64,000 nucleotides of DNA. Source: Adiantum capillus-veneris. Taxonomy: Eukaryota; Streptophyta; Polypodiopsida; Polypodiales; Pteridaceae. The DNA lies in NCBI GenBank assembly GCA_014529385.2, contig CM043944.1, positions 93,221,476 to 93,285,475 on the forward strand. Reading direction: 5' to 3'. Of the stretch, positions 1 to 10,722 are shown one piece after another. Both the position numbers and the translations under genes were made by a program. Positions within the stretch are counted from its first letter, which is position 1. Each line of letters begins with the position of its first letter. The notes beneath the pieces were generated by a model that searched no databases, had not been told where the DNA came from, and saw nothing but the letters and a program-made list of their open reading frames with translations.

Positions 1-84
1 TTATTATAACAATAAATTTGTTATGATGACTCCCGAGGAGGTAGGACAAACCAACTACAAGGGTATTCCATAAGGGAGTGGATA

Positions 85-1821
85 TTGGAACAAGGACCAG
101 AAACAATTCCAAGAGATGAACACCTTGAGAGATCATCTGAGAGTAATGTTAAGAAACCAAAAACCACCTCATCACAAAAAAAATCGGGCGACACTAAGGC
201 CAGTCCAGGGCTACATGAGTCACTATTTCCAACAGACTGGTTTGAAGGACTCGGAACAGGGCCAACTGCCAGGAGACCGGGAGTTGAACCAAACAGATGC
301 GTCATACCGGTCAATTTTTAGAAATGGGTCAAAAAATACAGTGGATCAGGGGATCCATACGACCACTTAGCAAGCTTTAAGCAAGTGCTAAGAGCAGAAC
401 ATATATTAGATTTCCATACTCAATTTGAGGGGTTTGGAATGACATTAGAAGGAAAAGCATTGACATGGTTCCAAAACATTCCACCAAGATCAATCATGGA
501 CTTAAACACATTAGCTCAAGGAATTTTAGCTGCTTGTTCTAAAATGGGGATCAAACATAATACGGTAGCTCAAATCTACAGTTTTAAACAAAAACATGGT
601 GAGTTTGTTAGGGATTGTGCAACTCGAATGAAACAATACATTGGCAGATGCCCAGGGCTAGAGATACCTGCAGAAGAACGACTCGTATCTTTGTTTCTAG
701 AGGGACTACTAAACAAAGAACTTCATGCTATACTCTATAGTAAGAAGCATACAACCCTAGAGGAGTGTGTGTTAGATGCTATTGACTTAGGGGACAATTG
801 TGATATTTTCAACTAAGAAGATATCCCTAAGGATAACCAAAGTGAGAAAATAGCATCCACTAAACCAGCACAAGTGGGAACGGCTGCTGCAGCACCACTT
901 TCAACCATAGAATTAATGCTCAAAAGGATAAGCGAAATGATGAACAACATGCAAAAAGAACCTATGAGGGGACTAGGACAGGGGATACCTCAATAGGTAC
1001 AACCAATTAGGCCACAAAAATGGTGTGCAATCGAGGGTAAATGGACCAACCATGAGACCCACGAGTGCTAGTTTTGACCAAAGTATGATGGGAATGTCTA
1101 GTATGTGCCTATGAGGCCATAAGGACAACCCATGTACATATATCAGCCTAATATGGCCGAAGCTCAAAGATAACAGATGGGTATGGAAAGACCTTAACCT
1201 GTGTTGGGTCAACAACCTCCATATCCGGTACATAATGTAGTGCCTGTAAAGTACATGCACTCCAAAGGAGTCATAGATGAACAAGCATCAATGCCCGTTA
1301 CATCCTATGCAGAGCCTAGTCCATCTACAGTAATGGTAGAAGGAGATTGGTATAATTCACATCCACCACCAATGGAAGAACTCGTGACTTATGCTCCACT
1401 AGAGCTTGCACCAATGTATTATGTAGCTAATCAAGGTGTCAGACCTCCCATGGTAAGACCCATGATTAAGCCAAGAACGGGAAACTGTCACTACTGTGGT
1501 GCAAATGAACATTGGAAAAATGAATGCCCAAAGCCTGACAAAAACCTCAAACCAGTTGAAGACTATTGCATACAATGTTGCAAAAAGGGAGGACACTTTC
1601 TGGAAGATTTTCATAAAAATCCTTTAAACAAGGATAAAACAGTAGTAAACCTAGTTCAAGTGATACCTAGTAGCTCATCTGAGAGTGAACCGATTGTTCC
1701 AATCAAGGTAATCACTAGAGCCCAGGCTAAGAAGAAGAAATACAACTCCTCTAATGATTTGCAAAATACAAAAGTTTCCTCTCAAAAGATCAAAGAAGCC
1801 GAAGCAAAAGATATGAGATGA
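85..1821 (+). pseudogene. gag: Family A gag
   Basis: Gag forms the particle that packages element RNA. One frame reads from 85 to 1821 with several stops (at 319, 814 and a cluster from about 993 to 1200). The capsid-like part is at about 322-816; the family's TWFQ motif is near 466 and the stretch resembles the Retrotrans_gag fold. A conserved WCAIEGKW...H..HEC patch lies near 1021-1068 and has a counterpart in the copy at 58606. A CCHC knuckle, CHYCGANEHWKNEC, lies near 1486-1530. A second knuckle follows near 1567 but its last Cys is replaced by Phe. The copy at 58606 matches it over much of its length. Residues before 85 may also belong to it. Confidence 0.8.
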
Positions 1822-2285
1822 GAAAACAAAAACAATGGGCTGAAATCAAGGAGAAAGCAAAAAAGTTATTCCAGGAAAAGGTGAAAGAAACTGGAAATGA
1901 AATCAAGGAAACAATCGTGAAATCTGGAGGATCCATTTTGGTTGATAAAATTTTTGAGCCTATTCATGTAGCCTTGGAAGCCTACCAAGCAAGACTCAAA
2001 GCACTCCAAAACATGGAAAACAAATGGAAAAACTATCCTTCTCCAGACATAGAAGCAGGTAAGCTTGAATTTTTTCAGAATTTGATAAGAATCATGCAAG
2101 AAATGCTAGAAAAATAAAAACCCAAGCTCGAAAGTATGTAAAAACATGAGGAGCTTGTGGTAATAGATACTAAAGAAAAATCCGATGGGGTGGTAGAACC
2201 TCACCTTGAAACAAAAGAACCAAAACTTGTAGTGCCAGACAGCGAAGATGCTTTAGACGGAATTCCATTCGTAGAGGAAGACTGA
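1818..2285 (+). pseudogene. Lys/Glu-rich coiled-coil linker after gag
   Basis: This frame opens at an ATG overlapping the gag stop (ATGAGATGAG context) and continues to 2285 with stops at 2115 and about 2139. It is rich in Lys, Glu and Gln (KQKQWAEIKEKAKKLF start) and predicts a helical, coiled-coil segment. The family A copy at about 60280-60700 has a similar charged stretch in the same place between gag and protease, so this looks like a genuine family domain. Its function is unknown; a Gag C-terminal or Gag-Pol linker role is inference. The overlap could be reinitiation, programmed frameshifting or a chance indel. Confidence 0.5.
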
Positions 2286-2565
2286 CCAAGACACTTATGG
2301 GAAAAATTTAGAGAGATCAATGATGGGAGCCTAACTTTAAAGTATAGAGGAAGTTTGGTTGGACAACCTACCTTCTAATATGAACATGGATGTACAATCC
2401 TTGTACGGGGATTGCGGATCTGAAGCTTCAAGAATGTCGAAACTATTGACCTTGAAAACATAACCCTCCTACTTGGGAGATAACAAAGATGAATCCATAG
2501 TATGTAAGACCACTCAAGTAAAAAGAGCTGAATAGACCCTAGAAGTAGACAACATTCATTCAATC

Positions 2566-3699
2566 ATGTCTACACCCATCCAATGCACTCTTACCTTGGA
2601 AGAACTATTAAAACTTAAACCATATTTATAGAATGATCTACAGAAAACCCTAGAGAAGGTGGGGATAATGGGGCTAATCTCAAAAATTTTGGGAAAATTG
2701 AAAAGTAAAATGGATAATAAAGAGATTCGATATGTTCCAATGAACAAAGTCAAAGAATATTACGAAGGGGAAGAAGGAAACACAACCCTTCTAGTGAAAT
2801 ATAAAGACATTGAAACCATGGCAATACTGGATAGTGGAGCAGGCATAGCCATAGCCACGAAAGCAGTATGGGAACCTGGGGACAACCAGCCATTAGATGA
2901 ACTCGAATGAAATTACAATTGGCTGACGGACACATGAGAGACCATTAGGGCTACTTGAGAAAGTGATAGTCAATTCCCGTGGAATTAAATATCAACACAC
3001 TTTTGCAATAGTGGACTTTGGAAAAAACTTCAATTACGAAATCAATTGGGAAGACCTTTCATGCGACAGGTACAACTTATCCAAGATTGGGGAAACAATT
3101 ATCTGTACTTGAACCAAGTGGGATCTATAGCAAGGGTAAATCTAAAAGATTACACTTATAGAGATGTCTTGAAAACACCCGTACAAGAGTTTGATTCAGT
3201 CTCTTCGGCTGAAACTAAGCTTCCATCCTGGTTAAACAAAGACATTCCTATTTGGATGTGTGGAGCTTCAGAAAATGGGAGTTTAAAACGAAAAGAATTT
3301 ATTCTAGAAAGGGATTGCACAGACGAAGCATATGTACCTGAACCCTTTCCAGAGCATTTGTTTGAGCCATTTGAGTGGACTCAAATTTTAGCGACAATGG
3401 ATGTATGTGTGAATACGTCTATGCCTACTCAATTTTGCAATGAGGACGGCTATGATATAATTCCCATCCAAATGATTTCAACCCTCAACAGTGAAGATGG
3501 AAATGAGGAGCCCAAGGACTTGATGAAAGCTCAACAAGTCTTTTCATACCTCTGCTACGATGCAACAGATGAGTTAGACGAACACTCAGCTACCTCAGAA
3601 GATTTGGGGTTAGAAAAAGAACATGTGAGAGCTAAGCTACTCTTGAAAGGAGGGGAGGAAAAGTTTTTTGACTTTCCTAACCAGAAATCAAGAAGATAA
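2566..3699 (+). pseudogene. Family A aspartic protease (PR1)
   Basis: Retropepsin that would process Gag-Pol. The active-site box AILDSGAG is at about 2821-2844, with Asp at 2830, followed by IATKAVWE. The closing box LGRPFMRQ is near 3042-3069, with FAIVDFG in between. The frame is broken: a stop near 2629, and a shifted segment (about 2911-3045) joins two open stretches, 2659-2910 and 3046-3699. An acidic region follows to 3699 as the spacer before RT. The copy near 60960-61780 aligns in both the N-terminal LKIKPY region and the protease, where its box reads DNGA followed by a stop. Confidence 0.75.
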
Positions 3700-3852
3700 A
3701 AATGGTATAGAAAAAAAAGAGACACCAGAAACGTGAAAATATGACCTATGCCATCAGTCTCCAATAAAACACAATTCCTGATGCAGATAGAGGCACATGA
3801 TTGTGTCAAGGACAAAATCACTCGCAGATATCCGTAAAAAAAAAATCTAGAA

Positions 3853-5430
3853 ATGTGTAAAACATTGACACCATTTGAGCGGAAAAAGAAATATCAAGAG
3901 TTGAAAAAAGCTTTGAAGGAGATATATACGACCGAAATGGAAACCACGGAAGAGGATGGTAAGGATGTAATGAGTGTTCCCTCCCATTACAAAAAGTATA
4001 CTCTCCAAGATCGAAAAATCATAGTCGAACAACCTGTTAGGGAATTACGGAAACAAGGCGAGTCCTTCGAAGGGCCCAAGAACGCGAAAAAGATAGACTT
4101 GGTTGAACTAGGGAAAGAACCTAGGCTTTCCTACATTGCAAACGACTTAATAGAGGAAGAAGAAGAGCTTTTGCTAAGCTTGCTAAAAGAATACCAAGAT
4201 ATCTTCGCTTGGATTTACAAGGATCTCAAGGGGGTTCATCCAGAAATTTGTCAACATACCATACCCATGAGAGATGATGTGAAAACAAGTAGACAAAGGC
4301 CATACACATATAATGAAACACTTTCCAGGAAAATCAAAGAAGAGATTGAGAAACTAAAGGAAGCCGAATTCATTTACGAAATTGAACACACAAATTGGGT
4401 GTCTCCAATTGTGGTAGTATCCAAGAAGAATGAAAAATTACGAGTGTGTGTCAATCTCAAAAAAGTGAATGCAGCTACCATTAGAGACAACTTTCCTCTT
4501 CCAATCATTGAGCATGTTTTAGAACGAGTTTCCGGAAAAGAAGCTTATAGTTTCTAAGATGACTTTTTGGAATACAATCAACTTTTGGTTGACCCAAAAG
4601 ATCAGCATAAAACTGCTTTTGCAATGGAATGGGATATTTTTGCCTATCGGGTTATGCCCTTTGGGTTAACTAATGCTCTTGCCACATTTCAAAGATTGAT
4701 GAGCCATACTTTTAAAGAATATCTTAGGAAATTCTTGGAAGTATATATGAATGATCTATGCGTACATTCATCAATCCAAGCTGATCATTTTGAACACCTC
4801 AAAAAGGTATTTGAAAAAAGTAGACTTTATAGGATTTGCCTAAATCTTGAAAAGTGCACATTCATGGGTAGACAAGGAAAAATTCTTGGACATATAGTGT
4901 CTAAAAATGGCATAGTGACTAACTTGGATAAAATTCATGTCATTGCTGATTTGCCTAGACCAACAATAGTCAAGGGGGTTCAAGCCTTCATGGGGCATTG
5001 TGGATATTACAGACGGTTTATTTACACGTACGCTATAATTGCAAAATCCATGTATAGCTTGATTACACACTTTGAATGGACTGAGGCATGTGAAGAATCC
5101 TTCATGAAGCTTAAGCAAGCTCTCACCTCAGCTCCAATATTGAAAGAACCAGATTGGAATACGATATTCCACATACATGTAGATGCTTCCAATTTTGCTA
5201 TCGGTTGTATACTAGCTCAACCAGGAGATGAGAAAATTGACTTTCCTATTTCTTATGCTAGCCGACAATCAAACATGGCAGAAAAGAATTACACTACCAC
5301 AAAAAGGGAAGGATTAGGAATGATCTATGCCGTTAAAAAGTATAGACATTACTTGTTAGCCAACAAGTTTGTGTACTTTGTAGACCACCAAGCTTTGTTG
5401 TATTTGGTCAACAAGCCATGCAGCACATGA
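3853..5430 (+). pseudogene. pol: Family A reverse transcriptase and RNase H
   Basis: The frame is open from 3853 to 5430 except for one stop at about 4555. RT signatures in order: RPYTYNETLSRKIKEEI, NWVSPIVVVSKKN, LRVCVNLKKVNAAT, AYSF-stop-DDFLEYNQ, [18 protein letters not shown], and the catalytic box VYMNDLCVHS near 4741-4770, where the first Asp of the YxDD motif is Asn. Then FHIHVDASNFAIGCILAQ opens RNase H (from about 5170), with REGLGMIYAVKKYRHYL and FVDHQALLYL after it. The Ty3/gypsy order RT-RH-IN is clear. The YMND change and the stop argue against activity. The frame continues into the integrase N-terminus after a stop at 5428. Confidence 0.9.
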
Positions 5431-5436
5431 AGAATA

Positions 5437-6749
5437 GTGAGATGGTTCATCATTCTTCTGGAATTTGATTTCATTGTGGTTGTAAAAAAGGGCACTACAC
5501 ATCAAAGAGAAGATCATTCGTCAAGGATTATTTCAGGTGAATCACCTAAAGGGGTAGACGATGATCTACCAAATGCCTATTTGTTCTCCGTGGAAATGAT
5601 ACCTCGATGGTCAAAAAACATCGTATCATTGATGACAATAGCTCAAGTGGATTCACAAATACCACTTCCTATTACAATCAGATTAATCAAGCAATTGGCT
5701 ATGTATCAATTACTAGCTGGTAGGCTATTTAAAAGAAATCGAGATGGAATATTGCTCTTATGCATTAATCCTGAGGAGAAAAACCAGTACCTAAGTCAAG
5801 CACATATTACCATAGTAGGACTTCACTTTACGGAAGACCAAACTATGCAAAGAATCTTGAGACTTGGTGTATTTTGGCCGACTATGAGGAGTGATGTTCG
5901 ATCTTTTGTAGAAGATTGTCCTCAATGTCAAAAACAGACACCCATACCTCATGTAACTTTGTTCCAAATGTCGCCTCTTCCTAAGTGGAGTAACTATCTG
6001 GTTACTTACTTATCAAACCGAACATTTCTTGAGGATATGAGTAAACACCGCAAAGAGCAATTGAAACTGAAGCAAGAGACTATGCTCTTATTGGGAACCA
6101 ATTGTATCGGAGAGGTAAAGATCAACATTTCCGTCTCTGTGCAAATGAAGACGAGTAGATTTTGGTTATAGAACAAGCACATGTTGGATTAGCTGGAGGT
6201 CACTTTTCTAGTGAGACCACTGCAAGAGCAATCTTAATGGCAGGCATATGGTGGCCAACACTTTTTGAAGATGCCAAAGAATATGTTCGAAGGTGTGATG
6301 CTTGTCAACGAGCAAAAATGCCAACACGTGTAGATAGCATGCCCTTAAGACCAATGATGGGGACTAAAGATTTAACGATATGGGGGATAGATTTTGTTGG
6401 GCCGATAAATCCACTTGCTTACAGAACCGAAGCTCAATATATCACTGTAGCTACGGACTATTTGACCAAGTGGGCCGAGGCTAAAGCAACTCAAATCAAT
6501 GATGCCAGAACCACTGCCGCATTCTTATATGAGTATGTATTCACGAGATATGAATTGCCAATAGAAATTGTCAGTGATCGGGGAACTCATTTTCTCAATG
6601 AGGTAATCGAGTATTTGCTCAATGAGTTTATGGTCTTCCATAACAAATCAGCTCCCTATCACCCACAAGCAAACGGACAAGCTGAGCATACGAACAAAAT
6701 TCTTATCTCAGTACTGACTAAAGTGGTTAGTTCAAGAAGGACAAACTAG
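5437..6749 (+). pseudogene. pol: Family A integrase with two H2C2 zinc modules and DDE core
   Basis: Integrase would insert cDNA into the genome. The first zinc module reads AHITIVGLHF...FVEDCPQCQK (about 5800-5936). A second, AHVGLAGGHF...YVRRCDACQR, follows (6176-6312), each preceded by a similar linker ending in an LC motif. The frame shifts from phase 1 to phase 0 between 6120 and 6171. The catalytic core is 6330-6740: WGIDFVGPI (first Asp), IVSDRGTHF (second Asp) and HPQANGQAEHTN (Glu), so the DDE triad is kept. A stop at 6747 ends the open stretch. Two zinc modules in tandem is unusual, since one is the norm in Ty3/gypsy. Confidence 0.85.
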
Positions 6750-6752
6750 GAA

Positions 6753-7409
6753 ATGAATCTCCATGCAGCTCTATGGGCTTATCTAGTTTCATTCAAAACA
6801 ACTTTAAATGCTACACCCTTTAACCTTGTTTATGGTCTTGATTCCATACTGCGAATATACTTTCTATTGCCGACATTAAGGGTAGCTAATGATCTTGAGT
6901 GGACTGGACATGAATTGTCAGAAAGACTTGAAGATTTAAAAAAGCTATATGAGCAAAGGCTAACTACTGTAGCTCATATCTATGCATAAAAGCGGAAACA
7001 AAAACAATTTTTTGATTCCCATCTAATAACAAAAATCTTCAAGAAAGGGGACTTAGTTTTAGTATATTCCCTTAAGCAACACATTTCCAAGTTTAAGAAA
7101 AAGGGAAACGGACCGTTTATCATTGAAGATGTATCTCCAAGTGAAGCAATAAAGTTTTCCACCCTAGATGGTGAACCAATGGCTAATTGGATTAGTGGAT
7201 GCCGTTTAAAGAAATACAATTTGCCGCTAACCAATGAATTGCTAGAAAGAATGCATGCAGCCAAGCAAAGGAGGATTAAAAGACATCAGGTTATTGATGA
7301 AGCCTAAGAGGAAGCTCACCTTCGGGTACTCAAACAAAAAGCTGCTCTCAGGAATCAACAAATACCGATTCCCATCAACAATCTGGAAATAGATGTTCGA
7401 CAATGGGAA
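6753..7409 (+). pseudogene. pol: Family A integrase C-terminal domain
   Basis: Same phase as the integrase core. It begins with LHAALWAYLVSFKTTLNATPFNLVYG, the usual post-core helix region, split here as WAYLVSFKTT then TPFNLVYG. A stop at about 6987 is followed by a GPY/F-like module, KKGDLVLVY...GPFIIEDV...FSTLDGEP...CRLKKYN (about 7036-7220), thought to bind DNA or chromatin. No chromodomain is seen. A stop lies near 7305, after which the same phase continues into the second protease-like domain without an LTR or purine tract between, so the two look like parts of one polyprotein. Confidence 0.75.
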
Positions 7410-7922
7410 TTGCCTAAAGATGTAGTTTCAACAGATGATGAATGGTTAGATGGAATGGACCTGCACATCAAAGTTCAGCTCAACAATCATAGCATAAATG
7501 CTTTGGTCAACACAGGAGCTAGAGTAAATGCAGTCAGTTATTCCACGTACAAGAAAGCAACAAGTCAGTCTTTGATAGCAGAAATGGCAATCAAAGGATG
7601 CAACAAGAACCCAACCCCAACATTGGGAGTAGTCAACTTGAACGTGATAGTACATGGATGTTCATGTCCTCATCAATTTGTATGCTTACCAGATGAACAC
7701 ATGAATGAGACGATGATTCTTGGAATTCCCTGAATGCGGACATACAAAGTAGTATCAAATTGGGGTACAAATCAGCTCAAGCTATCACCTAAAGGCGGGC
7801 AACTCATTGTTCCAATTGCACCAAGCAAGGAGGAACGGAAAGGAAGCAATCAACAGACCAAACCACAAAGTAATCAATCTTCTCCATCCTCTCAACAAGA
7901 AAATGCTACAAGTAGCATGTAA
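7410..7922 (+). pseudogene. Second retropepsin-like domain (PR2) downstream of integrase
   Basis: Seen: HIKVQLNNHSINALVNTGAR (about 7461-7520), then VNAVSYSTYKKA, a central VNLNVIVHGCSC, and MILGIP-stop-MRTYKVV (near 7718-7745). This is the layout of a retropepsin: the D[TS]GA box, flap region and the ILGxPWM closing box. The catalytic Asp is Asn (LVNTGAR) and a stop sits where Trp is expected. It follows the integrase in the same phase. A canonical protease already precedes RT in this element, so this is a second one, unusual for Ty3/gypsy. It may be a decayed enzyme or a domain repurposed for binding. Related minus-strand fragments occur at 19130-20340. Confidence 0.65.
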
Positions 7923-8528
7923 GGAGTCAGGCAAATTTGGGTACCAAAAGCACAACTTAAGGACAAGCCGATTCAAATCTGGGTGCCCCAAACATCACCG
8001 ACAAAACCAAAGAAAGGTCCAAGGATCAAAACACAAAGACGAGCATCTCTAAGCAAGGAACCTAACTTGAAATGGATTTGGCAAAAAAAGGAGCACTTAT
8101 CTTCTCCACAAACCGTAAAACCAATCAAGCAATGGAGAGTTAAGTCTCAAAAGACTCCACACACCATTCCACACCAAGCAAACCAACCTACCAATGGCGA
8201 GAAAAAGATCAATAACAGTCAAAAGTGCTACCAAAAACTCAGGCAATCAACATGCTGAAGCATCCCGATGGTACAATCAAACAGAGAGCACACAAGCTAC
8301 AAGATTTACTCTTTGGAAGACAACCATCAAAAAGCCTCGACATCAAAAACCCTTGAGTTAATTACTCAAGACCTAGCTCTTGCACATCATATTGGTTTGA
8401 ATTGCATTTATCTTCAAAGCATGGTAGAGCCAACCACGGTTATGCATAAGACACAATTGTTCAACCCATGCACACAGTCGTCTTGGAGTACGCCATCTAG
8501 GAGGGGTGGAAGGGCACTAAGTAATTAA
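7923..8528 (+). pseudogene. Basic C-terminal tail with IWVPK motifs
   Basis: Same phase as PR2, with stops at about 7920, 8256 and 8526. It is rich in Lys, Gln, Pro and Ser, and holds two near-repeats, RQIWVPKAQLKDK and IQIWVPQTSPTKPKK, then LKWIWQKKE and KQWRVKSQK. A segment LITQDLALAHHIGLNC follows near 8352. A comparable motif, EIWIPKGF, is encoded on the minus strand at about 18285-18310. Function is unknown. The charge suggests nucleic-acid binding, which is inference. No similarity to a named domain was recognised. Confidence 0.45.
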
Positions 8529-9475
8529 GGGCAATGTTTGAAGAGGGAGAAAAAAGTTCCATGTTAACGTGTGTTTTTTTGCAAAATTACCTAATAATGC
8601 CCTTTTAATTCATCATCAAGAAAAAATTCACTGATAATATCTTCCCAATGAGTATAAATAGTATATACTCTATCAGAAAATCATAAAAAATAGTCCTTTT
8701 TGGTTATTTTTCATCATTTTCTTGATAATGAGACTTAAAAAATGAGAAATCCAACAAAAAAAAATAAAGCTGTGTTTTTTAGTGGATTTTCTTAATTATT
8801 GAATTTTCACTTTGCTTTTTTATCGTATTTTGTTATTTTCATTGATTTTTTAAATAAACAAGTCAAAAATTAATCATAAATAGCAAAGGAGCTCAGATGG
8901 AAAAACGAAAGACGCGGTGGTGATCAGAAAGACATGGCGCACAAGCACAAAATTTTTCAATGAAATCGAAAGATGGAAGCAGGAAGCCTAAATTAGGCGG
9001 CTAGACCTACTTTTGCAAAATTCTTGCAGAATGAGCTACAGGAATCCAATCGGGAGAATTTTTTAGGCTAACATAGATTTCACGGCCTAGTAGGACTAAC
9101 GGGGGAATCTAGGGAAAAATGGTTTGGGAAGTCCGTGTATAGATATCCCAGGTAGTCTAAAACAACCTCATTTCCACTTGTCACCTTTGCAAAGAGAGCT
9201 TTTCGACCTCTTTCGTGCATACTTTTCAGAGTCTACAATTGCCCATTTTCAGCGTCATCTCACACGAGACATGAGAGGTAAGTTCTTTACTCATCAATGA
9301 TCCATTTTGTACGGCCAGTAGCTAGTCTAAACTCCTAGAAAAAACCCTAGAATCCGAGCAATGCACGAAGACCTATGACCAAAAACTGACCATAGCGGCC
9401 TATCAGCTCAACCAAATCAGATGGGATTTGAAATATAGCATGCCCTAACATAATAGAACCTTTCTATATCATCAG
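8529..9475 (+). other. Gene-free spacer with purine tract and TATA box
   Basis: No gene seen. A purine-rich run (8539-8555) is followed by TGTTAACG at 8561 and TATAAATA at 8653-8660, then very AT-rich DNA to about 8890 and more balanced sequence to 9475, including GAGGTAAGT near 9273. This could be an LTR start or an internal promoter driving the downstream ORF region. No second copy of it was found in the window. Confidence 0.35.
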
Positions 9476-9805
9476 TTGACCATATGGCAAGGGTCGAGGG
9501 GGTCCCCAGTAGAAAAGCTAGGTTTTTGGCAGATGCCAGAATTTGGTTCTGACTCCATAGACAGCTTGCCTACGAGGTTTATATACAATGTATATGATTG
9601 GTTTTGTGAAATCAACCAAGCAAAGCCCTCAAAAAGCAAAAAAAGGTCTGAAAGCTATAAAGCGTCAAATTCGACATACGAGGTCAAGCTGACTCCAAAT
9701 GAGCCAGAATTGGATGAGTTTCTTCTCGACTATGTTGCGGACAAGTCCAAAGCCTCACAAGTGACAAACCAACTCAACAAGCAGTATAGTCACAGAAATC
9801 GGTGA
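9476..9805 (+). CDS. Unrecognised ORF, 109 codons
   Basis: Open from ATG at 9476 to the stop at 9803. Composition is protein-like: a mixed N-terminal part (FGSDSIDSLPTRFIYN, VYDWFCEINQ), then a Lys/Ser-rich stretch and an acidic helix ELDEFLLDYVADKSK. No family was recognised. It lies between the TATA-bearing spacer and the palindrome array, in the same direction as the coiled-coil ORF region, so it may be the start of the same accessory coding unit. Chance openness cannot be excluded. Confidence 0.3.
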   Translation: MTIWQGSRGSPVEKLGFWQMPEFGSDSIDSLPTRFIYNVYDWFCEINQAKPSKSKKRSESYKASNSTYEVKLTPNEPELDEFLLDYVADKSKASQVTNQLNKQYSHRNR

Positions 9806-10722
9806 TTTCAGAGTCGACAAAGCACAAAGTGATTCCGACAAGACCAAACTTGACCAAATTCAATTTAGGACTTGTTTTAGGTGTAGAATGTGTTTAGGTC
9901 AAAATTTTTAAGTTTTGCAAGAAAATTGTGACTGCTGTAAATAATCATGATTATTTATTTTTGTACTATTTTTGCTTGGAAATTGTATCATCACCTCACC
10001 TATCATGTGTACACACCTATTACATGCCAAAAATCAAGTATGAGCCAAAATGAGCACCTATAACTTGAAAAATTGCCAAAAAACAAAAAGAAGTCTTTGC
10101 AAGTCAATTTTTGAGTTATAGACCACAATTCTTGATCCAAATCACCTCATATCACATACACAAGGCCTATACAATGCCTGAAACCAATTTGTACCAAAAA
10201 AATGTTGATTTTGGTAGAAAAGTTAATAATTGCGATTATTTACTTTCTAGCCAAAATGGAAGAATTTTGATATTTTGCTATCATACACCCAAAGTACATG
10301 ATGTATTAAGCCCATTAGCCAAGTTTGAACCAATTTGGAGCTCAAATTCTCAAATTTCCTTTATATCTTTACTGTTTTAGAGACGTAAAGCCAAAATTTG
10401 GTACCATTTTCACCCTATGCATCCAAATGAGCCCATATTTCACTGAGAGCATGTATTTGGTATATAAGCCTGTGATGCCAAGTTTGCAAAAAGTTGGAGA
10501 AATTACTCAGCTATAAATAATCGCGATTATTTACTTTGGTTGCAAATTTTTGTTTGGACTTTATAATTTTGCTCCTTGCATGTTTTTATGCATCTATGCT
10601 TGTTCAAAAATTGATTTGAAGCAAGTTGGACCAAAATTATTAGCATTTTAGACTAAAGGACATTTCGGAGAAAAATCCATCAAATCTGCTAACTTTGACA
10701 CTCTATTCGCTAAACAAGAGCC
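9806..10722 (+). repeat. Leader with three phased palindromes, about 288-bp period
   Basis: AT-rich and without a convincing gene. TAAATAATCATGATTATTTA (9938-9957) and TAAATAATCGCGATTATTTA (10514-10533) are perfect 20-bp palindromes. An imperfect third copy is TTAATAATTGCGATTATTTA (10223-10242). Centres are 285 and 291 bp apart. Sequence between them shows only weak repeat similarity, so the palindromes are better kept than their surroundings. The array ends 190 bp before the ATG at 10723. A degenerate half-site, TTAATAATTGTGATTTT, occurs in the LTR near 14869. Confidence 0.7.
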
